Positions 6,425-11,719 of a DNA stretch of 11,719 nucleotides are shown in pieces (the first letter of the stretch is position 1; the number at the start of each line of letters is the position of its first letter). Source of the DNA: Candidatus Finniella inopinata (GTDB lineage: Bacteria; Pseudomonadota; Alphaproteobacteria; Paracaedibacterales; CAITNM01); assembly GCA_945903885.1 (NCBI GenBank), contig CAMDPB010000010.1:1-11719 (forward strand), read 5' to 3'. The position numbers and the translations under genes are program-made. The notes under the pieces were generated by a model, which searched no databases, had not been told where the DNA came from, and saw only the letters and a program-made list of their open reading frames with translations.

Positions 6425-7303
6425 TCCCCAGAAGTGGCAAAGACCAAAAATTTTGATACAGTTTTTTGCATCACATGGGTTCCATTGTTTTAAAAGAATT
6501 TGCAAAAATAAGAATCCAATGATCACTGCAATAATTCCATTTGGTCTAAAAAAACCAAATAAAAAAGAATGCAACAATAAATTTATACATGTTAGCCAGG
6601 TTTTAGGAGCATGGCGCATGACAATGGCTGTTGATTTTACGTTCAATTTTAAATCATCATGAACATCGGCAAATGCGTAAATAGTGTCATAAAAAATGGT
6701 CCATAAAACTAAGCTTGCAAACAGGCTTAGAAGTTGCCAGGAAAACGTAAGAATTGAAACATGAGCAATCGCAATAAGTAACCCAATATTGAAAGTGAAT
6801 CCCAAAAACAGCTGAGGCCAATAGGTGAAGCGCTTCATGAATGGGTAAGAAACCATCAAAATGGCAGCTATAAAGCTTATGTATTTTGCGGCTGGACTTA
6901 GAAACATCCAGATACATGCACCAATGCTAAGCAAAATGCTTAAGAAAATATATGCTTGTTTTGTGGTAAGTAAGTTGGCTGCTAAAGGCCTTAATTTTGT
7001 GCGTTCAACTTTTGCGTCTATGTCTTTATCAACCAAGTCATTAATAACACAACCAGCGCTGCGTAAGGTGACTGCGCCAATGAAAAATAGAATATAGTCA
7101 AAAAGACTACCATGGCTAATTGCAAACCCACAAAAACATGGCCACAGCAGCAACCATATGCCAATGGGTCTATGTAGGCGTGCTAGGTGAATGTATGGTA
7201 GAAACTGTATAGGACTAAAAAAATTAAAATTATGACACGACTTTACCTTACCCAAACCTTGAATGCAGGGCAAATTATTGAGTTGAGCCGGGATCAGCGT
7301 CAT
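6377..7303 (-). CDS. ubiA: 4-hydroxybenzoate polyprenyltransferase
   Basis: An integral-membrane prenyltransferase that joins the polyprenyl tail to 4-hydroxybenzoate in ubiquinone synthesis. The two aspartate-rich motifs are intact: NDLVDKDID (88-96) followed by RTKLRPLA, and YAFADVHDDLKLNVKSTA (209-226). The conserved entry LARLHRPIGIWLLLWP (40-55) is also present. Multiple hydrophobic helices cover most of the chain, giving 308 residues from the ATG at 7303. That ATG has no good ribosome-binding site and would place 72 bases inside rsmE. No other ATG or GTG in frame precedes the conserved region, only a TTG at 7255, so the true start is uncertain. The stop at 6377 lies within the L,D-transpeptidase gene. 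A divergent ubiA/rsmE arrangement is familiar in alphaproteobacteria. Confidence 0.92.
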   Translation of the reverse strand: MTLIPAQLNNLPCIQGLGKVKSCHNFNFFSPIQFLPYIHLARLHRPIGIWLLLWPCFCGFAISHGSLFDYILFFIGAVTLRSAGCVINDLVDKDIDAKVERTKLRPLAANLLTTKQAYIFLSILLSIGACIWMFLSPAAKYISFIAAILMVSYPFMKRFTYWPQLFLGFTFNIGLLIAIAHVSILTFSWQLLSLFASLVLWTIFYDTIYAFADVHDDLKLNVKSTAIVMRHAPKTWLTCINLLLHSFLFGFFRPNGIIAVIIGFLFLQILLKQWNPCDAKNCIKIFGLCHFWGLIEWFWLETVRIISP

Positions 7304-7903
7304 TACTTAGAAAAGGTTTTGCGCTTTGAGTGAGGGCAGCATTTTTTTGGATTTAATGAACAATGTGGTGAATGGAAAATTGTTTATGAAAAGCCAAGTT
7401 ATAAGAGCTTAGATCAAAGGCGTGCTCCTGAAAAAACTCAGCCTTGTTGGTTGGCATTTTCCCCTATTAAAAACGACCCAATGAACTTTTTGATAGAAAA
7501 AGCAACGGAACTTGGAGTAACCGATTTTCAGCCCATTTTTTGTGAAAGAACAAATAGCCACCGATTAAATATTGAGCGTTTGATTAAAAATTCGCATGAA
7601 GCTTCACAACAATGCGAACGGCTTGATGTACCAAAAGTTCATGCGCCTTTAGGCCTAAGGGAATTTTTAAATAAGTTACCTGATAATGTACAGTGGTATG
7701 CAGCATTGGAACGATCTGATTCTGATCCTGTCGCAATAGAATTCCCTGCTGGGTTTGTTATTGGCCCAGAGGGGGGGTGGTCAGTCCAAGAGCAGGGTAT
7801 GTTAAAAAAATGTGCTCGTCCTATTTCCCTTGGAAAAAACATATTGAGGGCAGAAACTGCAGCTATAGTCTGTTTAAGTGCGGGAATATTTAAAAAAATA
7901 TAG
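7232..7903 (+). pseudogene. rsmE: 16S rRNA (uracil1498-N3)-methyltransferase with in-frame TGA
   Basis: From the ATG at 7232 the frame reads a recognisable RsmE N-terminus (TRLYLTQ ... HYLEKVLRFE), then a TGA at 7331-7333 (codon 34), then continues in the same frame with GQHFFGFNEQCGEWKI and the whole SPOUT methyltransferase domain. RsmE methylates U1498 of 16S rRNA using S-adenosylmethionine. The C-terminal landmarks are intact: IEKATELGV, FCERT, VIGPEGGW, and LGKNILRAETAA forming the trefoil-knot cofactor site. Total length would be 223 residues, close to normal. Because the frame is the same on both sides, this is a substitution, not an indel. CGA to TGA is one possible single transition. 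It may be a recent nonsense mutation, a read error, or read-through. A start inside (for example TTG at 7451) would lack the N-terminal PUA-like RNA-binding domain. Confidence 0.85.
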
Positions 7904-7981
7904 TTGGCAACTCTCATAAGATCCCTTCCGATTTTGCTGGTTTTTTGTTATCCTATATGTGTGTTGATTGCGGAGAAGTGT

Positions 7982-9130
7982 GTGAAGAAGATTTTTAATT
8001 TCTTTATTTTTTTTATTTTGGTATTTATAAATCCTTCTAATGCGCGTGCCAATAACTTTGCATACATGATTGTTGATGGTCAGTCTGGAAAAGTTATGGC
8101 AAGTCACCGTGCTGATGAACTTCGTCCTCCGGCATCATTAACAAAAATCATGACTTTGTATTTAATTTTCGAAGCTATTCAAAATGGAAAAATAAACCTG
8201 ACAACACGATTTTCAGTTTCTAAACGAGCAACACAGCAAGAGCCTTGCAACTTATGGCTAAAGATGGGCGCAACAATCAGTGTAAAAGACATTATATACG
8301 CATTGGTTACAAGGTCAGCTAATGACATGTCTATAACTATTGCTGAGGGGCTTTCTGGTAGTGTTGAGAAATTTTGTGATTTGATGAATCAAAAAGCAAA
8401 AGAATTGGGAATGACTCGTACAAAATTTTATAACCCCACAGGTCTACCTGATAGAAGACAAGTTACAACAGCTAAAGACATGATGACTTTGGCCAGGGCT
8501 CTTCACAAGAATTTCCCTAAAGAATATGCGTATTTTAAAACAAAAACCTTTAGTTTTAATGGAAAGCCAATACGTAACCATAACCGCATGTTGAATTCAT
8601 TTACTGGAATGGATGGGATTAAAACAGGATTTACTTTTGCGTCTAGATTTAATATTAGTGTGTCAGCCCAACGGATTGGTGCAAATGGCCAACCTATTCG
8701 TGTATTTGGTGTAGTACTTGGGGGGCAAACGTCAGTGTCACGAGATAAAAAAACAGCGGAGCTAATGGAGAAAGCATTCAATAAACTTCATGCGACACCT
8801 AGAATGCAAGAAGTTGTTGCAACAACAAGTGATATTGCAAAAATTGATCAAATTGATCGGCTTGTTGATGAAACAGAAGTTAATGATTGTGTTCAAGAGT
8901 TATCAAAACCCACGCAACCCTCACCTAAGCTTAACAATAGAAGAAGCCGAAAAAAATCAAAAGTTAAGGTGGAGCAGGTTAAAGATTTGCCGATGACAGA
9001 ACCTAGTCAGGTTTCTGTAAGCCTAAGGGATCCTATAGATGAAATTCTTAATAATCCACTGAACATTGATATTAATCGTGCTCTTCCTGCCGGATGGGTG
9101 AAAGCTAAGCCTCAGTTAAAAATATCGTAG
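7982..9130 (+). CDS. D-alanyl-D-alanine carboxypeptidase (PBP5/DacF family)
   Basis: A periplasmic serine peptidase that trims the terminal D-Ala from peptidoglycan pentapeptides and so limits 4-3 cross-linking. The three active-site motifs are intact: SLTK (Ser52-Lys55), SAN (112-114) and KTG (214-216). PTGLPD and MDGIKTGFT are also typical. I chose the GTG at 7982 because GGAG lies 6 bases upstream and the protein then opens with a classic signal peptide (KKIFNFFIFFILVF, cleavage near ARA, about residue 23). The frame stays open back to a TTG at 7904, but that adds a second hydrophobic stretch with no ribosome-binding site. From this start the length is 382. The C-terminal ~100 residues contain a basic linker (NNRRSRKKSKVK) and end GWVKAKPQLKIS. 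I see no PBP5 C-terminal beta domain or amphipathic anchor. Confidence 0.9.
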   Translation: MKKIFNFFIFFILVFINPSNARANNFAYMIVDGQSGKVMASHRADELRPPASLTKIMTLYLIFEAIQNGKINLTTRFSVSKRATQQEPCNLWLKMGATISVKDIIYALVTRSANDMSITIAEGLSGSVEKFCDLMNQKAKELGMTRTKFYNPTGLPDRRQVTTAKDMMTLARALHKNFPKEYAYFKTKTFSFNGKPIRNHNRMLNSFTGMDGIKTGFTFASRFNISVSAQRIGANGQPIRVFGVVLGGQTSVSRDKKTAELMEKAFNKLHATPRMQEVVATTSDIAKIDQIDRLVDETEVNDCVQELSKPTQPSPKLNNRRSRKKSKVKVEQVKDLPMTEPSQVSVSLRDPIDEILNNPLNIDINRALPAGWVKAKPQLKIS

Positions 9131-9161
9131 TATTTACTGCCGATAAATATATCTAACAACC

Positions 9162-9178
9162 ACTCTTGTTACAAGAGT
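9162..9178. repeat. 17-base palindrome downstream of the D,D-carboxypeptidase
   Basis: ACTCTTGT-T-ACAAGAGT is a perfect 8-base inverted repeat around a single central base, about 30 bases after the carboxypeptidase stop and about 95 bases before the next ATG. The following bases (atcatttt) are only weakly T-rich, so a terminator is possible but poor. A perfect palindrome with almost no spacer is also the shape of a dimeric repressor operator. It lies upstream of the likely promoter for the gene at 9274. Confidence 0.45.
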
Positions 9179-9193
9179 ATCATTTTAAGAACG

Positions 9194-9222
9194 TTGATTT
9201 GCCAACCATTAAACAAATATTA
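9194..9222 (+). promoter_or_regulatory. Possible promoter of the secreted hypothetical gene
   Basis: TTGATT (9194-9199) and ATATTA (9217-9222) are separated by 17 bases and lie about 50 bases upstream of the ATG at 9274. Each is an imperfect match to sigma-70 boxes. The call relies on spacing and position, and chance matches are common in A/T-rich sequence. Confidence 0.3.
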
Positions 9223-9273
9223 AGATTATGCACGTAGGATGTAGATAGCGAAAAATAGATTTTTGAGGTCTGT

Positions 9274-9756
9274 ATGAAAATGTTTATTTGTGGTTGTATG
9301 GTTTTTTTGTCAGCGTCTATGTTATGGGCATATGATGTAGATGGTGGATTTTTAGCTGCGTTAATGACTAGACCCAAGACTCCTGCTGAACCGGTTAAAC
9401 CAGTTGATAACAATGGAAAAATACTCGAGCATGCACAAGTTGAAGCATCAGCAGTAGCAGTATCTTCTCATGCTGAGGTTCTCGTAGGACAGCAAGGGGG
9501 CCCAGAAAGTGTTATGAATAATACAAAGGGTAAAGCGCTTGAAGATGCAAATATTCCTAGTTCAGATGCACGTGAAGCACTAAAAGAACAAGAAACAGTG
9601 GAAGATTTACAAGAATATCCAGTTGTTTCAGGGCAGGGGCCAAATGAAGATGAATCAGTAAGTAAAGCCGCGCTTGATTTAAAGCTGTTTAACCCAAATC
9701 CAGACGGTGCAGGTGCTGTGCGTATGGCTAAACCTGCGGTGGAAAAAGCTGGTTAG
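9274..9756 (+). CDS. Secreted acidic protein of unknown function
   Basis: A 160-residue protein that I do not recognise. It begins with a signal peptide (MKMFICGCMVFLSASMLWA, probable cleavage after residue 19), so it is expected in the periplasm or outside the cell. The mature part is rich in Pro, Glu, Ala, Val and Asp with few aromatic residues, which suggests low structure. Two similar segments, GKILEHAQVEAS (48-59) and GKALEDANIPSS (86-97), may be a degenerate repeat. The ATG at 9274 has gagg 5 bases upstream. It follows the carboxypeptidase on the same strand after a 143-base gap with a palindrome, so it probably has its own promoter. Its stop is 2 bases from the convergent fabF stop. 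The signal peptide and ribosome-binding site argue that it is a real gene. Confidence 0.7.
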   Translation: MKMFICGCMVFLSASMLWAYDVDGGFLAALMTRPKTPAEPVKPVDNNGKILEHAQVEASAVAVSSHAEVLVGQQGGPESVMNNTKGKALEDANIPSSDAREALKEQETVEDLQEYPVVSGQGPNEDESVSKAALDLKLFNPNPDGAGAVRMAKPAVEKAG

Positions 9757-9758
9757 GT

Positions 9759-11033
9759 TTAAGGAGCTTTCCCGAATATTAAGGATGCGTTTGTTCCGCC
9801 AAACCCGAACGAATTTGACATAACATATTTAAGCTTCTTTTCCTGAGCTGTGTGTGGCACGAAATTAAGGTCACAGCCTTCAGATGGTTCATCAAGGTTT
9901 AATGTAGGCGGCACTATTCCGTTTTGCATTGCAAAAATAGAGAAGATTGATTCTACAGCGCCTGCTGCCCCTAAAAGGTGGCCAATTGCAGACTTGGTTG
10001 ACGACACTGCTAGTTTGTAACAATGGTCGCCGAATAAGCGCTTCATGGCTTTAACTTCAATAGCATCACCTAGTGGTGTTGAGGTTCCATGGGCATTAAT
10101 ATAGCCAATATCTTCTAGTGATAAACCAGAGTTTTTTAAAGCAGCTCGCATTGCACGGTAAGCACCGCCTCCATCTTCAGCAGGTGATGTTATATGATGA
10201 GCGTCACCTGACATGCCGTAACCAAGAACTTCCGCATAAATTTTAGCGCCACGTTTTTTTGCGTGTTCATATTCTTCAAGAACCACAACGCCTGAACCTT
10301 CACCCATTACAAATCCGTCACGGTTTCTATCCCAAGGGCGAGAAGCTTTTGTAGGGTTGTCATTGAACGCAGTTGAAAGAGCGCGAGATGCGGCAAACCC
10401 AGCCATGCCAGCGCGACAAACAGCCGCCTCAGCTCCGCCTGCAACCATAACATCTGCATCATCAAGCATAATCATGCGAGCTGCGTCACCAATAGAATGA
10501 GCACCTGTTGCACAAGCTGTGACAACTGCGTGGTTTGGTCCTTGAAATCCGTGGCGAATTGAAACTTGTCCTGAAGCTAAGTTAATTAAGCTTGCAGGGA
10601 TAAAGAAAGGGCTAACGCGTCGCGCACCTTGCTGGAGCAGCGTGACTGAAGTGTCATAAATCCAAGGAAGACCGCCGATTCCTGAGCCGATGGTTACGCC
10701 TGTGCGTTCTCTGCCTTCACTATCGGTAGGTTTCCATCCAGAATCTTTTACTGCTTCATCTGCAGCTGCTATAGCGTACAAAATAAATCTGTCAATTTTT
10801 CTTTGTTCTTTAGGTTCTAAATAGTCAGAAGCGTTGAAAAGTCCTGATTGCTTTGGTGCATCGCTAGGTTGAAGCGGAACCGATCCAGCAATTTTTGCTG
10901 AGAGATCCGACACATCAAAAGCGTTAATCGAGCTAATGCCAGATTGACTAGAGATTAACTTTTCCCAGGTTAGTTGGGCACCATTTGCCAGTGGCGTAAT
11001 GGCGCCAACACCAGTAACAACGACTCTTCTCAT
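9759..11033 (-). CDS. fabF: 3-oxoacyl-[acyl-carrier-protein] synthase II
   Basis: A 424-residue beta-ketoacyl-ACP synthase (KAS II) that condenses malonyl-ACP with a growing acyl-ACP in fatty acid elongation in the cytoplasm. The N-terminus RRVVVTGVGAITPL is typical. The active site is complete: nucleophile Cys174 in VVTACATGAHS, His315 in NAHGTSTPLGD, Lys347 and His352 in STKSAIGHLLGAAGA. The glycine-rich NSFGFGGTNAS near 407-417 is also intact. Length is normal for FabF. The ATG at 11033 starts 5 bases after the acpP stop. No good ribosome-binding site is seen close by, so translation may be coupled to acpP. The acpP-fabF pair is the standard arrangement, and the enzyme acts directly on the neighbouring carrier protein. 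Its stop lies 2 bases from the convergent hypothetical gene. Confidence 0.97.
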   Translation of the reverse strand: MRRVVVTGVGAITPLANGAQLTWEKLISSQSGISSINAFDVSDLSAKIAGSVPLQPSDAPKQSGLFNASDYLEPKEQRKIDRFILYAIAAADEAVKDSGWKPTDSEGRERTGVTIGSGIGGLPWIYDTSVTLLQQGARRVSPFFIPASLINLASGQVSIRHGFQGPNHAVVTACATGAHSIGDAARMIMLDDADVMVAGGAEAAVCRAGMAGFAASRALSTAFNDNPTKASRPWDRNRDGFVMGEGSGVVVLEEYEHAKKRGAKIYAEVLGYGMSGDAHHITSPAEDGGGAYRAMRAALKNSGLSLEDIGYINAHGTSTPLGDAIEVKAMKRLFGDHCYKLAVSSTKSAIGHLLGAAGAVESIFSIFAMQNGIVPPTLNLDEPSEGCDLNFVPHTAQEKKLKYVMSNSFGFGGTNASLIFGKAP

Positions 11034-11038
11034 TGTAA

Positions 11039-11275
11039 TTAATTAATTTTTTCCTGGAGATAAACTATAGCCGAACCAACTGTTGTTAGTTTTTGCGCGG
11101 CGTCATCAGGAATCTCGCATTTGAATTCTTCTTCGAACTTCATTACCAGTTCAACTTGATCAAGACTATCTGCGCCGAGATCGTCAACAAAATTTGCTCC
11201 ATCAATAACTTTAGAGGCATCTACGCCAAGATGATCGACTACAATTTGTTTTACGCGTGCGGTAATATCAGACAT
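11039..11275 (-). CDS. acpP: Acyl carrier protein
   Basis: A 78-residue acidic helical protein of normal length that carries fatty acyl intermediates on a 4'-phosphopantetheine arm. The attachment site is Ser37 in the intact motif DDLGADSLDQVELVM. The preceding VKQIVVDHLGVD and the following FEEEFKCEIPDDAA ... TVGSAIVYL are characteristic. A Cys in EFKCEIP replaces the more usual Asp/Glu or Ile region, without likely effect. The ATG at 11275 has gaagg about 5 bases upstream. It is the first gene of the acpP-fabF unit. fabG, often found just upstream in other bacteria, is not present here; ychF lies upstream instead. Confidence 0.97.
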   Translation of the reverse strand: MSDITARVKQIVVDHLGVDASKVIDGANFVDDLGADSLDQVELVMKFEEEFKCEIPDDAAQKLTTVGSAIVYLQEKIN

Positions 11276-11312
11276 GAAACCTTCACTGAGTTAGTATGTT
11301 AATTGTGGTTAA

Positions 11313-11341
11313 GATTTAGCCGTGTTTTTGAGAAAATACAA
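11313..11341 (-). promoter_or_regulatory. Possible acpP promoter
   Basis: On the minus strand TTGTAT (11341-11336) and TAAATC (11318-11313) are 17 bases apart, about 40 bases upstream of the acpP ATG. The spacing is ideal and the boxes are moderate matches to sigma-70. The 147-base gap between ychF and acpP is the natural place for this promoter. Confidence 0.35.
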
Positions 11342-11356
11342 GAACAAAACGCACGG
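11320..11356 (-). terminator. Imperfect hairpin between ychF and acpP
   Basis: CCGTG (11320-11324) pairs with CACGG (11352-11356). TTTT next to the first arm can pair with AAAA (11346-11349), with two bases bulged. The loop is large (about 16 bases) and there is no clear T-run after it on the minus strand, so it is at best a weak ychF terminator. It overlaps the proposed acpP promoter spacer, so it may be coincidental. Confidence 0.2.
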
Positions 11357-11422
11357 TATGTGTATAAATGAATATTTAATATGCTAAATACCTTTTAAAA
11401 ATTCACTAAAAATGGAATTTGC

Positions 11423-11719
11423 TTAGACATTAAATCTAAAATGAAAAATGTCTCCATCGTGTACTAGGTAGTCGCGTCCTTCTTGGCGAAGCTTTCCTAA
11501 ATTTTTAGCGCCTTGTTCGCCTTGGCATGTGACATAGTCTTCATAGGCAATGGTTTCAGCGCAAATAAATCCGCGTTCAAAATCAGTATGGATAGCTCCT
11601 GCTGCCTGAGGGGCTTTTGCGCCTTTGTGTACAGTCCATGCTCGGGCTTCTTTTGGTCCTATAGTAAAAAATGTTAACAATTCAAGTAATCCATATCCGG
11701 CCCTAATTACTTGGCGTAG
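11423..11719 (-). CDS. ychF: Obg-like ATPase YchF, C-terminal part (partial)
   Basis: The last 98 residues of YchF (OLA1 family), a ribosome-associated ATPase of the TRAFAC class. The frame is open to the window edge, starting with RQVIRAGYGLLELLTFFTIGPKEARAW as separate short words (VIRAGYGLL; TFFTIGPKEARAW), then APQAAGAIHTDFERGF, AETIAYEDY and the signature ending GDIFHFRFNV. These are the C-terminal TGS domain and tail that are almost invariant in the family. The nucleotide-binding G domain and coiled-coil lie outside the window. Any start placed inside this segment (for example the TTG at 11680) would be wrong, because the homology continues upstream. It is on the same strand as acpP and separated from it by a gap with a possible promoter. 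Confidence 0.95.
   Translation of the reverse strand, partial: LRQVIRAGYGLLELLTFFTIGPKEARAWTVHKGAKAPQAAGAIHTDFERGFICAETIAYEDYVTCQGEQGAKNLGKLRQEGRDYLVHDGDIFHFRFNV

Noticed and set aside
7331..7333. UGA recoded as Trp in this genome
   Set aside because: hit, atpC and the ABC exporter all end at TGA in positions that match family lengths or coupled starts, and Trp is encoded by TGG throughout.
7451..7903. Treating the rsmE C-terminal part as a complete 150-residue gene
   Set aside because: The TTG at 7451 is within a continuous RsmE homology that begins at 7232. It is better described as one gene interrupted by TGA.
7904..7981. TTG at 7904 as the start of the D,D-carboxypeptidase
   Set aside because: It has no ribosome-binding site and would put an extra hydrophobic stretch before a good signal peptide. 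The GTG at 7982 has GGAG at proper spacing.
9741..9772. Possible bidirectional terminator GGAAAAAGCT ... AGCTTTCC across the two convergent stops
   Set aside because: The stem needs two bulged bases, is short, and has no T-tract on either side.
11423..11680. An 85-residue stand-alone gene
   Set aside because: YchF homology continues upstream of 11680 in the same frame to the window edge, so this is the end of a longer gene.

Overview
The window is A/T-rich bacterial chromosome carrying mostly housekeeping genes. Several features point to an alphaproteobacterium: the wording of the YchF C-terminus, acpP directly followed by fabF, the divergent ubiA/rsmE pair and the HolC sequence. The A/T richness, compact packing and overlapping genes would suit a host-associated lineage such as the Holosporales, but that placement is an inference from style and was not tested. 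UGA ends several genes here (hit, atpC, the ABC transporter), so the genetic code looks standard.

Left block (1-1326, minus strand): a tight operon transcribed leftward, in the order HIT-family nucleotide hydrolase, a very short ATP synthase epsilon subunit (atpC), DNA polymerase III chi (holC), and the start of phenylalanyl-tRNA synthetase alpha (pheS, cut by the window edge). The genes overlap or lie within about 10 bases of one another.

Second block (1438-5090, plus strand): five closely packed genes that look like one transcript. They encode a GyrI-like effector-binding protein, a cupin resembling PCO/ADO thiol dioxygenases, a two-helix membrane protein, an MsbA-type ABC exporter, and a Vat-type xenobiotic acetyltransferase. 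Together they resemble a small-molecule handling cassette (bind, modify, export). A strong inverted repeat lies between this block and the left block. This cassette is the most accessory-looking part of the window.

Middle block (5207-9130): an L,D-transpeptidase with a peptidoglycan-binding domain faces convergently into ubiA (ubiquinone biosynthesis), and the two overlap at their 3' ends. ubiA is head-to-head with rsmE, the 16S rRNA m3U1498 methyltransferase, whose reading frame is interrupted by one in-frame TGA while everything else remains intact. A D,D-carboxypeptidase of the PBP5/DacF type follows. The L,D- and D,D-peptidases both act on cell-wall peptide stems.

Right block (9274-11719): a small secreted acidic protein of unknown function on the plus strand meets fabF convergently. 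fabF is preceded by acpP (fatty acid synthesis). Further right is the C-terminal part of ychF, cut by the window edge. No tRNA, rRNA, CRISPR array, insertion sequence or phage gene was seen, and no gene-free stretch exceeds about 150 bases.
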